Positions 1 to 7,967 are shown, numbered from the stretch's first letter. The stretch: 14,600 nucleotides of DNA from Clostridia bacterium (GCA_030592355.1 JAUVJE010000037.1:1-14600); one strand, 5' to 3'. The notes: generated by a model not told the origin, from the letters alone. Numbers and translations: made by a program.

Positions 1-636
1 CTTGTGCGGGTAATTTCTGAAAAATACAACATGACATTGGTAAATTCCCTTAATCCCTATAGAATTGAAGGCCAGAAAACCGCATCTTTTGAGATTGTCG
101 AACAATTGGGCAAAGTGCCGGATTATCTTGCCCTTCCCGTGGGAAATGCAGGTAATATAACCGCATACTGGATGGGATTCAAATTATTGATGGAAAAGGG
201 CATGACCGATTCAACCCCCAAAATGGCAGGGTTTCAGGCAGAAGGAGCTTCGCCGATAGTTAACGGAAGAATTTTTAAAACACCCGAAACCGTAGCTACC
301 GCCATACGCATTGGGAATCCGGTCAGTTGGAAAAAGGCGGAAACGGCGAGGGATGAGTCCGGAGGTTTCATAGACAGCGTCACCGATGAAGAAATTCTTG
401 AAGCATACAGGCTCATGGCGGGACGCGAAGGTATATTTGCCGAACCGGCGTCGGCGGCATCACTGGCAGGTGTAATTAAAAGTATAAAGGCCGGAAAAAT
501 CGAAAAGGACAGCACTGTGGTATGTGTTTTAACCGGCAGCGGATTAAAAGATCCGGATAATGCAATAAAAATGATAGCGGAACAGACTAATGTTAAAGCA
601 GATGAAGATGAAATTATGAAAAGAATTATGGGGTAG
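1..636 (+). CDS. thrC: Threonine synthase, C-terminal part (5' end outside window)
   Basis: This is the last 211 codons of a PLP-dependent threonine synthase, which converts O-phosphohomoserine to threonine in the cytoplasm. The frame is open from base 1, so the gene starts upstream and the GTG at 4 is probably not its start. The glycine-rich loop PVGNAGN (bases 136-156), which binds the PLP phosphate, is typical of the shorter bacterial ThrC type of about 350 residues. The stretch EGIFAEPASAASLAG and the near-terminal VLTGSGLKDPDN are further ThrC hallmarks. Homoserine kinase starts six bases after the stop, so the two enzymes of the pathway are adjacent and probably co-transcribed. Other fold-type II PLP enzymes such as threonine dehydratase share the fold, but the motifs and the thrB neighbour favour ThrC. 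Confidence 0.93.
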   Translation, partial: LVRVISEKYNMTLVNSLNPYRIEGQKTASFEIVEQLGKVPDYLALPVGNAGNITAYWMGFKLLMEKGMTDSTPKMAGFQAEGASPIVNGRIFKTPETVATAIRIGNPVSWKKAETARDESGGFIDSVTDEEILEAYRLMAGREGIFAEPASAASLAGVIKSIKAGKIEKDSTVVCVLTGSGLKDPDNAIKMIAEQTNVKADEDEIMKRIMG

Positions 637-642
637 CTCATT

Positions 643-1521
643 ATGATTGAGGTGCGGATTCCTTCAACCAGTGCAAATCTCGGTGTTCTTTTTGACAAGG
701 GCGGCGTGGCTTTGGATGCGTACGAAAATATAATCAGACTTGAAAGCTCTGATGTATTTTCTATAAAAACGGATGGACTCGGATCAGGATATTTGCCGGA
801 GAATAAGGAAAATCTTATTTACAGGGCTATACAATATTTTTATGAGCAAATGGGCAGACCTATACCTGTTTTTTCAATAAAGACAGAAAACGGGATACCC
901 GTATCAAGAGGACTTGGAAGCAGTGCCTCATGTATAGCCGGCGGTATTTATGCGGCCAATCGCTTTGAAGGAAGTATTCTGACCGATAAGGAAATCATAA
1001 TGATGGCCGCTGATATGGAAGGCCATGGCGATAATGTCTGCGCAGCCGTTACCGGCGGTTTTTCCATTTTCACGGGGAATGACTACGTAACAATTCCAGT
1101 CGGTGACGATATTGGATTTATTCTATTCATTCCCGAAAAACAATTAAGTACGAAAATGAGCAGGGGAATTCTCCCCAAAAGCTATGATTACAAAACGAAA
1201 AAACGGGCAAAAAGTCTTGAACAGTCCATGATGAAAGCGCTTTACGACATGGATTATGTAAAGGCCGGAAATCTTATGGAACTGGATGTAATACACCAAC
1301 CTTACCGAAGCAAACTACTGCCTTTTTGGAATGATGTCCTTTCAGCTGCAAAGGAAGCGGGGGCATGGGGAACCGCCCTCAGCGGAGCCGGACCTAGTAT
1401 GATTTCCATGTGCAGCAGAATTAGGATAGATGCTATAATTGAGAAATTAAAATTTAGTATTGATAAGCGTTATAAATTATCTATAATAGGATGTGAAATT
1501 AACATTAATGGAATAGTATGA
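643..1521 (+). CDS. thrB: Homoserine kinase (GHMP kinase family)
   Basis: The product is a 292-residue homoserine kinase, normal length for ThrB, which phosphorylates homoserine with ATP to give the substrate of threonine synthase. The GHMP ATP-binding motif SRGLGSSAS lies at residues 88-96. EGHGDN matches the family's EGHPDN segment, HQPYR is typical of ThrB, and LSGAGPS near the C terminus is GHMP motif 3. The N-terminal motif reads PSTSANLGVLFD where most homologs have SANLGPGFD, a visible divergence in a usually conserved loop. The start is the ATG six bases after thrC; a GGGG-containing stretch at the end of thrC is a modest ribosome binding site. The thrC neighbour argues strongly for homoserine over other GHMP substrates. 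Confidence 0.92.
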   Translation: MIEVRIPSTSANLGVLFDKGGVALDAYENIIRLESSDVFSIKTDGLGSGYLPENKENLIYRAIQYFYEQMGRPIPVFSIKTENGIPVSRGLGSSASCIAGGIYAANRFEGSILTDKEIIMMAADMEGHGDNVCAAVTGGFSIFTGNDYVTIPVGDDIGFILFIPEKQLSTKMSRGILPKSYDYKTKKRAKSLEQSMMKALYDMDYVKAGNLMELDVIHQPYRSKLLPFWNDVLSAAKEAGAWGTALSGAGPSMISMCSRIRIDAIIEKLKFSIDKRYKLSIIGCEININGIV

Positions 1522-1536
1522 TTTAGAAGGAACAAT

Positions 1537-2532
1537 ATGAATAACAGAGATAGAATTGTAAATACACTGAATTTTAAAATACCGGATGACCGGTTGCCGA
1601 TGATAGAATGGGCCGGCTGGTGGGATAAAACCCAGGCACGGTTTCAAAAAGAAGGAGTTCCGGAACATTTTTCGAGAGATGAAATCCGCGAGTATCTGGG
1701 CCTTGATATGGTAAGGCAGTTCTGGATAAGCCCAAAAGGGCAGGCATACAGGAATGCGGGCGACGATGAAAAGAAAGTCGCCGATATGGATTCATACTTA
1801 AAGGTCAGGGACATGCTGTATCCCATGGATGCCATAGATGTGCGTCGCGAGGCCATAGAAAAATTAAAAGATTTACACGAAAACGGCGATGTGGCCATAT
1901 GGATAACCCTTGAAGGTTTTTTCTGGTTTCCAAGAACACTGTTTGGGATAGAAGAGCACCTTTATGCATTTTACGATGAACCGGAAACAATGCATAAAAT
2001 CAACAGTGATTTAGCGGATTATAATATCTATCTTATAGAAGAATTTTGTAAAATACTAAAACCGGACTTCATGACATTTGCTGAAGATATGTCATATAAT
2101 CTGGGGCCTATGCTGTCTTATGAATTGTATGAAGAATTCTTGCTCCCATACTATAAAAAAGTAATACCGGTGCTAAAAAAATACAACATAATACCAATGA
2201 TTGATACCGACGGGCAGCTTGAAGCAATGATACCCTGGCTGCAGGAGGCTGGTATTGAAGGTGCGCTTCCGCTGGAAAGACAGGCTGGTGTGGACGTGGC
2301 CCGGATGAGGGAGATGTATCCGGATTTTAAGATAATAGGCGCATATGACAAGATGGTCATGAAGCATGGGGAAGAAGCCATGAGAAAAGAGTGGGAGCGG
2401 CTTTTGCCCGTTATGAAACTAGGCGGCTTTATTCCGTCCTGTGATCATCAGACGCCTCCTGATGTATCTCTTGCAAATTATAGGATTTACATGAAATTAA
2501 TGAAAGAATACTGCGAAAAGGCAGTGAAATAA
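1537..2532 (+). CDS. Uroporphyrinogen decarboxylase-superfamily protein, copy 1
   Basis: This 331-residue protein belongs to the URO-D superfamily, which includes heme-pathway HemE and corrinoid-linked methyltransferases such as MtaA and CmuA. It is not HemE: it lacks the usual HemE N-terminal substrate-binding sequence and has a paralog next door. Visible landmarks are LPYYKKVIPVLKK (203-215), the IDTDG segment (222-226), PLE (245-247) and the C-terminal GGFIPSCDH (296-304) followed by PPDVS. In zinc methyltransferases of this superfamily the position around 223-225 carries His-x-Cys; here it is Asp-Thr-Asp, while Cys302 and His304 are present. An AGAAGG ribosome binding site sits six bases before the ATG, 15 bases after thrB. 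The reaction is unknown; methyl transfer or action on a sugar-derived acid are possibilities. No signal peptide is seen. Confidence 0.85.
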   Translation: MNNRDRIVNTLNFKIPDDRLPMIEWAGWWDKTQARFQKEGVPEHFSRDEIREYLGLDMVRQFWISPKGQAYRNAGDDEKKVADMDSYLKVRDMLYPMDAIDVRREAIEKLKDLHENGDVAIWITLEGFFWFPRTLFGIEEHLYAFYDEPETMHKINSDLADYNIYLIEEFCKILKPDFMTFAEDMSYNLGPMLSYELYEEFLLPYYKKVIPVLKKYNIIPMIDTDGQLEAMIPWLQEAGIEGALPLERQAGVDVARMREMYPDFKIIGAYDKMVMKHGEEAMRKEWERLLPVMKLGGFIPSCDHQTPPDVSLANYRIYMKLMKEYCEKAVK

Positions 2533-2554
2533 ATCTGATACCGGAGGGTTTGGC

Positions 2555-3700
2555 ATGACGGCATCCCATGAAGCAGGAAAAGGCATTAAAATGCACACCG
2601 GAGCTAAAAAACTCCGTGATTTTTATGCAATAAAACCAGGCGCTCCAATAATTATGGATGATTTTGGATGGTACTCTCTTGACAAATGGATTCGCGAGGG
2701 GCATATCACAAGCGAGCAACAACTGAAAGAACTCTTCAAATTTGACCCTGTTGGCAATTTCAACCTTGGGAACCTGGGATGGTGCCAGTCTCCGTTCTAC
2801 CCATATTTCGAAGAAAAGATTCTTGAAGACCGGGGGGAACATGAATTGATTCGCGACATATACGGCCGCGATGTTTTGTTTTTTAAAAACCGGAGAAGCG
2901 GGTTTATGCCGGAATATGTAAATCATCCTGTAAAAGACATGAAGACATGGGAAGATAACTGCAAATGGCGGATGGACCCGCATTCAGAGGGGCGTTCCAA
3001 GGATTTTGAAGGGCATATGGAAAACGCTAAAACAGCTGCAGCGGAGGGAAAGATGATAATCCTGAACGTAGTAGGGGGTTATATGTATCTTCGCAGCCTT
3101 GTGGGTCCTCTTGAGATTTTATATAAATTTTATGACGAACCCGAACTCATACGGGACTGTATGGAAACTTGGTTCAATGTGGTGGATGCCATAGCTGCTA
3201 AATATCAGGAGCATGTCAGCATTGATGAGTTTTATATAGGTGAGGACATATGCTACAATCACGGCTCCCTCATATCGCCTGATATGATTCGCGAATATAT
3301 CCTTCCATATTATAAAAAAGTCATGGATAATATTAAAAAGAGGCAGATTGATAAAAGCAGGCGTCTCTATTTTCAGGTGGATACCGATGGTTTTTCTGAC
3401 CCCATCATAGATGTCTACGGAGAAATAGGTCTGGATTATCTAAGTCCGTTTGAGGTTGCATCCGGATGCGATGTGGCAAGGACAGGTAAAGAGTATCCCA
3501 ATCTGCGGATACGCGGGGGCTTCGATAAACGGATTCTTGCTTCAACCAAAGACGAAATTGACAAGGAAGTCGACAGGATAATGCCTGTAATGAAAGCCCG
3601 CGGGGGGTATATCCCCATGTGTGACCACGGGGTGCCTGAAGAAGTTAGTTTTGAAAATTATGTGCATTTTAGAAATAGGTTGCGTGAATATGCGGATTAA
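2555..3700 (+). CDS. Uroporphyrinogen decarboxylase-superfamily protein, copy 2
   Basis: This 381-residue protein is a paralog of the gene just upstream. They share YDEPE (193-197 here), REYILPYYKKV (246-256), VDTDG (275-279), a GGFDKR segment (321-326) and GGYIPMCDHGVPEEVS (350-365). It is about 50 residues longer, with an added N-terminal portion that includes the run LFKFDPVGNFNLGNLGWC. As in its neighbour, the His-x-Cys zinc pair of methyltransferase relatives is replaced by Asp276-Thr-Asp278, with Cys356 and His358 kept. The ATG at 2555 follows CCGGAGGG at a good distance; an in-frame ATG at 2591 is a weaker alternative. The gap to copy 1 is 22 bases. The two may act as a pair or on related substrates; function is not established. 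Confidence 0.85.
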   Translation: MTASHEAGKGIKMHTGAKKLRDFYAIKPGAPIIMDDFGWYSLDKWIREGHITSEQQLKELFKFDPVGNFNLGNLGWCQSPFYPYFEEKILEDRGEHELIRDIYGRDVLFFKNRRSGFMPEYVNHPVKDMKTWEDNCKWRMDPHSEGRSKDFEGHMENAKTAAAEGKMIILNVVGGYMYLRSLVGPLEILYKFYDEPELIRDCMETWFNVVDAIAAKYQEHVSIDEFYIGEDICYNHGSLISPDMIREYILPYYKKVMDNIKKRQIDKSRRLYFQVDTDGFSDPIIDVYGEIGLDYLSPFEVASGCDVARTGKEYPNLRIRGGFDKRILASTKDEIDKEVDRIMPVMKARGGYIPMCDHGVPEEVSFENYVHFRNRLREYAD

Positions 3701-3714
3701 CGGAGGAATTTAAA

Positions 3715-4434
3715 ATGAAGAAAGTATTACTGGTAAAAGGCGGATGGGACGGGCATCAGCCCAATGAAGTTGCTGATGTATTTAAAGTGATGCTCAAAGA
3801 TGCGGGGTTTATTACCGACATCAGCGATAATCTTGAAGTTTTTTCAGACCTTGATTATTTGAAATCGTTGGATTTAATTGTTCCTATATGGACAATGGGT
3901 GCTATAAAAAATGAGCTTGTTCATAATGTAATGGAAGCTGTTGCCGGCGGAACTGGCCTTGCCGGGTGTCACGGAGGAATGTGCGATGCATTCAGAGATA
4001 GTACGGAATGGCAATTTATGACAGGTGGCCAATGGGTTTCGCATCCGGGCGGGGACGTTGTTGAATATATGGTTAACATCACAAATAATTCAAGTATTAT
4101 TACCGAGGGAATAAAAGATTTCAAAATTGTCAGCGAGCAGTACTATTTGCACACAGACCCGTGCATTGAAGTATTGGCATCTACACGGTTCCCCAGCGTG
4201 GTCTGGTACAATTCAACAAATGGCTTTGTTGACATGCCTGTTCTGTGGACAAAAAGATGGGGACACGGACGGGTGTTTTATAGTTCTCTGGGTCATCATG
4301 CGGATGTTTTTGATATCAAAGAAGCTTATGCAACAATGAAAAGAGGACTTCTCTGGGCTGCTGACGGGAAGCGGATTGCCATTGAAAATAATTTGACGGC
4401 AGATGAATTTTCAAACAATAAAAAAATGTTTTAA
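3715..4434 (+). CDS. ThuA-like domain protein
   Basis: The 239-residue product is almost entirely one ThuA-like domain, a class I glutamine-amidotransferase-like fold first named from trehalose utilisation loci. The segment TGLAGCHGGMCDAF (85-98), the TGGQWVSHPGG that follows, and the C-terminal MPVLWTKRWGHGRVFYSSLGH are characteristic. ThuA proteins are repeatedly found beside Gfo/Idh/MocA oxidoreductases in sugar and glycoside catabolic clusters, and that is the arrangement here. A GGAGG ribosome binding site lies eight bases before the ATG, in the short gap after the second URO-D gene. No signal peptide is visible, so it is probably cytoplasmic. Its chemistry is not known from sequence; processing of an oxidised sugar or glycoside is an inference from its partners. 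Confidence 0.9.
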   Translation: MKKVLLVKGGWDGHQPNEVADVFKVMLKDAGFITDISDNLEVFSDLDYLKSLDLIVPIWTMGAIKNELVHNVMEAVAGGTGLAGCHGGMCDAFRDSTEWQFMTGGQWVSHPGGDVVEYMVNITNNSSIITEGIKDFKIVSEQYYLHTDPCIEVLASTRFPSVVWYNSTNGFVDMPVLWTKRWGHGRVFYSSLGHHADVFDIKEAYATMKRGLLWAADGKRIAIENNLTADEFSNNKKMF

Positions 4435-4443
4435 GGGGTTGTT

Positions 4444-5499
4444 GTGATTAAAAAACAAGTCGGTATCGTAGGTTGTGGTGCAATAAGCGGTATATATCTT
4501 AAGAATCTTACTTATATGTTTAAGAACACATATATAAAGGCTGTTTGTGATTTGGATAAGAAAAAAGCGGAGAAAGCCGCGGCAGAATACGGCATTGAAG
4601 AAGTATATACACTTGAAGAAATGCTTGCGGACGATGACGTAGCAATAATAGTTAATCTGACGACGCCAAAAGCACATTATTCGATATGCAAAAAAGCTCT
4701 TGAAGCCGGAAAACATGTATATGTGGAAAAACCAATGTGCGTTGAATTTGAAGAAGGCCGTGAGTTAGTTAATCTTGCCGTTGAAAAAGGTTTGATGATT
4801 GGCGCAGCGCCTGACACTTTTCTTGGCGCGGGTATTCAGACATGCATAAATATGATTAATAGCGGGAAAATAGGACAGCCGGCTTCAGTGATGGCATTTA
4901 TGATGTGTCCGGGTCACGAATCCTGGCATCCTGATCCGGAATTTTACTATGAAAAGGGAGGCGGACCCATGTTTGATATGGGACCGTATTATTTAACTGC
5001 TTTAGTGAATATGCTTGGACCGGTGGAAAGTGTCGCAGGGATGACCGGGATGGCTTTCGCAGAACGTACCATTACAAGCAAAAAGAAGTTTGGGAAAAAG
5101 GTAGAAGTAGAAGTCCCCACGCATATCAATGGAATACTGAAATTTAAAAACGGGGTTATAGGAAATATAGTCACCTCTTTTGATGTTCTTGGGCACCATA
5201 TGCCGAGAATTGAAGTGCATGGGACCGAAGGATCTCTTTCCGTTCCCGACCCCAACGCCTTTGGTGGGCCGGTTTTGATTAAAACACGGTATATAAATGA
5301 TTGGGAAGAAATACCGATTACAATCCCATATGAGGAAAACTCCAGGGGACTTGGAATTTCTGACATGGCGGAGGCAATATCAGAAGGTCGAATTAATAAA
5401 GCCAACGGGAAAATTGCCCTCCATGTACTTGAACTTATGCACGGTTTCCATTGGGCGGCTGACACAGGGAGAAACTACAACCTGACAACAACTTTCTAA
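4444..5499 (+). CDS. Gfo/Idh/MocA family NAD(P)-dependent oxidoreductase
   Basis: This 351-residue enzyme starts with a GTG preceded by AAGGGG. The N-terminal Rossmann motif GCGAIS (10-15) binds the dinucleotide. VEKPM (94-98) carries the conserved lysine, Lys96, of the family. The C-terminal substrate domain has the run HPDPEFYYEKGGGPMFDMGPYY (162-183, quoted only by its ends: HPDP to GPYY). In inositol dehydrogenase the catalytic pair is Asp-x-x-x-His; here Asp178 is followed four residues later by Tyr182, so the usual His is absent, a pattern I associate with the subgroup found beside ThuA proteins. Gfo/Idh enzymes oxidise or reduce hydroxyl/keto groups of sugars and cyclitols. Position after ThuA suggests a shared pathway. 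The precise substrate cannot be read from sequence. Confidence 0.92.
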   Translation: MIKKQVGIVGCGAISGIYLKNLTYMFKNTYIKAVCDLDKKKAEKAAAEYGIEEVYTLEEMLADDDVAIIVNLTTPKAHYSICKKALEAGKHVYVEKPMCVEFEEGRELVNLAVEKGLMIGAAPDTFLGAGIQTCINMINSGKIGQPASVMAFMMCPGHESWHPDPEFYYEKGGGPMFDMGPYYLTALVNMLGPVESVAGMTGMAFAERTITSKKKFGKKVEVEVPTHINGILKFKNGVIGNIVTSFDVLGHHMPRIEVHGTEGSLSVPDPNAFGGPVLIKTRYINDWEEIPITIPYEENSRGLGISDMAEAISEGRINKANGKIALHVLELMHGFHWAADTGRNYNLTTTF

Positions 5500-5568
5500 G
5501 TCAATGATCCGACGGATGGTTGTCTCAAATGCGCCGATTATTTCGGATATTATGAGATTGGAGCGTAT
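5500..5568 (+). other. 69-bp gap with small inverted repeats; no clear promoter
   Basis: This is the longest gap inside the left gene block. It holds a short perfect inverted repeat ATCCG-A-CGGAT (5507-5517), a weak CCGA/TCGG repeat (5534-5546), and the ribosome binding site of the next gene. A TTGTCT at 5520-5525 resembles a -35 box, but no well-spaced -10 follows, so I do not call a promoter. The small hairpin is too weak to be a terminator. Confidence 0.4.
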
Positions 5569-7917
5569 ATGTTTTATTTAAAAGACGCTATATGGCAGAT
5601 TTCCCTTGGGGAAGTGCTGAGGATGGAAGTTATGAGGCAACTTATAAATATCCTGCCCGGTGCAGACGCGCTTAAATTTTCAAATGGGTTATTAAAAAGC
5701 CCTGACATTATTGTAGGTACTCCCGCCGGATGTGATGAGATTAAACATGCGGTAATTGAAGGGCTGGTTGATTTGAACGGATTCGGTCCGGATGATCATC
5801 TTTTGAAAAGCATCAACATAGACGGGAAAGCATGTGTTGTTATTGCCGGATTAACCGACAGAGCGGCGGTATATGGGATTTTTTCTTTTTTTGAGGAGAT
5901 TGGTTTCTCCTTTTTGGCGAGTCGGACTGTCTGCCCTGAAACCGGACTTAGAACCCTTATTCCGGAAATTGATATAAAATTTGCAACGAAAAACAAATGG
6001 CGCGGTATGTTTGTATCTTTTTGCATGGTGTCTACATCAATTATGTCACTTGCGGATTTTAGCAATCTATTTGACAATATGTTTAGGATGAAACTAAACC
6101 GAATCATTTTTTACCCCTTCGAAAACGAGCCCATTATCGATTACACATATAAAAGCGAGAGAAAACTTGTCGGTGATATATCCCGGCCGGAATCCGGATA
6201 TTTTTCCTACGGACGTCATTGGACGGGAAGCTTTTGTGTGGATGATATTTCAGTAGGCAGGGAAAAGTTTTCTCCGAGGCGTCGCGTAGCACCCATGGAG
6301 TTTCAGGATGTCAGCACTTCCGATGAGGCTCTTGATATGGGAAAATCCTTCATGAACAGGATTATTGCCATGGCAACTGAACGACAGATCGGAGTTTGGA
6401 TATCGTTTCTACCTCAGTTTGTATCTATGAATATGACAAAACATATAAAATCTATGCCAAGGAAGAATATGCACTGGTCGGCGCTGGTGAGTTGCACGGA
6501 CTCCTCAGCAAGAGAGATAAATGCATGCAGGATAAAGAATATGATAGAATCGTATCCGGAACTTGAGGGTATATTTATAGGTATTCCGGAAGGCTTCTAT
6601 GAAGACCCGCACGATGAAAGCAGGGAATACATCAAATCACAACTGGCTGGGTATGAAGAAGCTCTTGAACTCCAGAAAAAATACTGGGGTGATCATTGGC
6701 CGGGGGATGAACTTCAAAGGAAACACATAGAAGCAGATATTGCTTTTTCAAAAATAGCCGTGGAAACCCTGAATGATGCTGCTTCAATTAAACCGGGTAT
6801 TAGATTAGGACTTCTGACTATTTGCAAAGCATATCTGCTTACAAAGCTTCATAAAATAATTCCTAAGGATGTTGCGTTTTGTGACATAGAGTCCCGGTCG
6901 CTGTGGACCCATGCAGGTGCCCCGTTGTTCCTTTTCAAGGAAATGAAAGGCCGTGAATGCTCCATAATACCAAGGATAACCGACGACGGTTCCCAGGCGG
7001 GTATGCAATTCAATCTGGGACTGTATCATAAAGACGGTTATTGCAGATCTACGGTTTTAAATGGTACGGCCGGACTGATGATGCAGACGCTTTTCATTAA
7101 TGGTGCGGACCATAATATTAAATATCTGGCAGACGGATTATGGAATCCGGAAATAAGTCCCGGGGAATTTTATAAAAAACATCTGAAACTGCTGTATGGG
7201 GATGTTGCCGCGGGGAAAATTAAAAAGGCTTATGAAATCCTTGAGGATAATGAAGATTTCATGGGCGGCAGGGGCGCTGCCAATATGCCGTGGAATCATG
7301 TTCCGCCTGAAATTGCTGTTATGAGAAGCTTTAAGGATTTTAATAATCCTTTCCATGCATGCCCTTTGGGAAATGACTTTGTGGAAAATTCTATTATGCG
7401 GGCGGCCATTTACGAAAAAGCAGCAGACAATCTGATAAAGGCAGCAGAAATATTTGCATCGGCACTTGATGAATGCATTAAGTCGGGGAGAACATATTGC
7501 AGGTACATGCAGTTAAGGACAAAAGCATATGCCGCGCACCTTGAAACATTGGTACTTCTTTCGGAGCTGTACGCTAAATATATAAATTTGTTCAGTAGTG
7601 AAAATATTTCCTTTAAAATGATGAAATTAACTGAAATGGCCGGGGAGGCAAATAAACATGCCAATGAAACTGCTGGCTTATTTGCACAATGTATTCTTCA
7701 CACAACTGACCTTGCCCCGCTTTGGATGATTAACAGCTCCATGGTAAAGGGCACTGAGGTACTGTTGCAATACCTGTTAAATATCCTTGCTTATTACCAG
7801 GGTGGTGAATATTGGAATCCCGTCGGGTGGGACGAATTATTCGGTGAATGTCCTTATCCGTCGCATGGCGTCGAAATTAATCCTGTAGAAGATAAAAGTT
7901 CAGATGAACCCGGATAA
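5569..7917 (+). CDS. Putative glycoside hydrolase with GH67/GH20-type N-terminal domain
   Basis: This 782-residue protein has no signal peptide or membrane segment, so it is probably cytoplasmic. Residues about 45-135 look like the non-catalytic alpha/beta domain that precedes the barrel in alpha-glucuronidases and hexosaminidases: DIIVGTP at 46-52 and DRAAVYGIFSFFEEIGFSFL at 97-116, the latter resembling the family's R-x-x-YG-x-x-x-FLE-x-x-G-x-x-F pattern. A TIM-barrel-like region follows from about 145 (RGMFVSF, RMKLNRIIF). YPELEGIFIGIPEGF (329-343) contains Glu341, a candidate catalytic acid at a strand end. The C-terminal third is helical. A TTGGAG site lies five bases before the ATG. It may act on an oxidised or uronic-acid glycoside supplied to the ThuA and Gfo/Idh neighbours. 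No GH family can be assigned with certainty. Confidence 0.7.
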   Translation: MFYLKDAIWQISLGEVLRMEVMRQLINILPGADALKFSNGLLKSPDIIVGTPAGCDEIKHAVIEGLVDLNGFGPDDHLLKSINIDGKACVVIAGLTDRAAVYGIFSFFEEIGFSFLASRTVCPETGLRTLIPEIDIKFATKNKWRGMFVSFCMVSTSIMSLADFSNLFDNMFRMKLNRIIFYPFENEPIIDYTYKSERKLVGDISRPESGYFSYGRHWTGSFCVDDISVGREKFSPRRRVAPMEFQDVSTSDEALDMGKSFMNRIIAMATERQIGVWISFLPQFVSMNMTKHIKSMPRKNMHWSALVSCTDSSAREINACRIKNMIESYPELEGIFIGIPEGFYEDPHDESREYIKSQLAGYEEALELQKKYWGDHWPGDELQRKHIEADIAFSKIAVETLNDAASIKPGIRLGLLTICKAYLLTKLHKIIPKDVAFCDIESRSLWTHAGAPLFLFKEMKGRECSIIPRITDDGSQAGMQFNLGLYHKDGYCRSTVLNGTAGLMMQTLFINGADHNIKYLADGLWNPEISPGEFYKKHLKLLYGDVAAGKIKKAYEILEDNEDFMGGRGAANMPWNHVPPEIAVMRSFKDFNNPFHACPLGNDFVENSIMRAAIYEKAADNLIKAAEIFASALDECIKSGRTYCRYMQLRTKAYAAHLETLVLLSELYAKYINLFSSENISFKMMKLTEMAGEANKHANETAGLFAQCILHTTDLAPLWMINSSMVKGTEVLLQYLLNILAYYQGGEYWNPVGWDELFGECPYPSHGVEINPVEDKSSDEPG

Positions 7918-7964
7918 TCTAACCATCATCCACACATCCTTGGGATGTGTGGATGATGGTTAGA
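7918..7964. repeat. Perfect 22-bp inverted repeat with 3-nt loop
   Basis: The left arm (7918-7939) and right arm (7943-7964) are exact reverse complements, separated by TTG. The repeat begins directly after the stop codon of the hydrolase-like gene. RNA from either strand would fold into a long uninterrupted hairpin. Neither strand shows a T-run after the stem, and the + strand continues AATCGGAGG, so this is not a standard intrinsic terminator. It may slow, process or protect the transcript end, or be a transcription end of a less usual kind. Its mixed-base arms do not look like simple-sequence DNA. Confidence 0.95.
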
Positions 7965-7967
7965 AAT

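Noticed and set aside
234..698. Minus-strand open frame of 154 codons
   Set aside because: It is antisense to thrC and thrB, whose conserved motifs account for this DNA.
2429..2983. Minus-strand open frame of 184 codons
   Set aside because: It spans the end of one URO-D gene and the start of the next on the opposite strand, has no recognisable protein motif, and both + strand genes have clear family matches.
1537..3700. HemE (uroporphyrinogen decarboxylase of heme synthesis)
   Set aside because: There are two divergent paralogs, no other heme genes nearby, and the sequence landmarks fit the uncharacterised URO-D subgroup better.
4989..5465. Minus-strand open frame of 158 codons
   Set aside because: It is antisense to the Gfo/Idh gene, with no ribosome binding site or family motif that I can see.
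7918..7964. Intrinsic terminator call for the palindrome
   Set aside because: The stem is strong but no T-run follows on either strand, so I list it as an inverted repeat.
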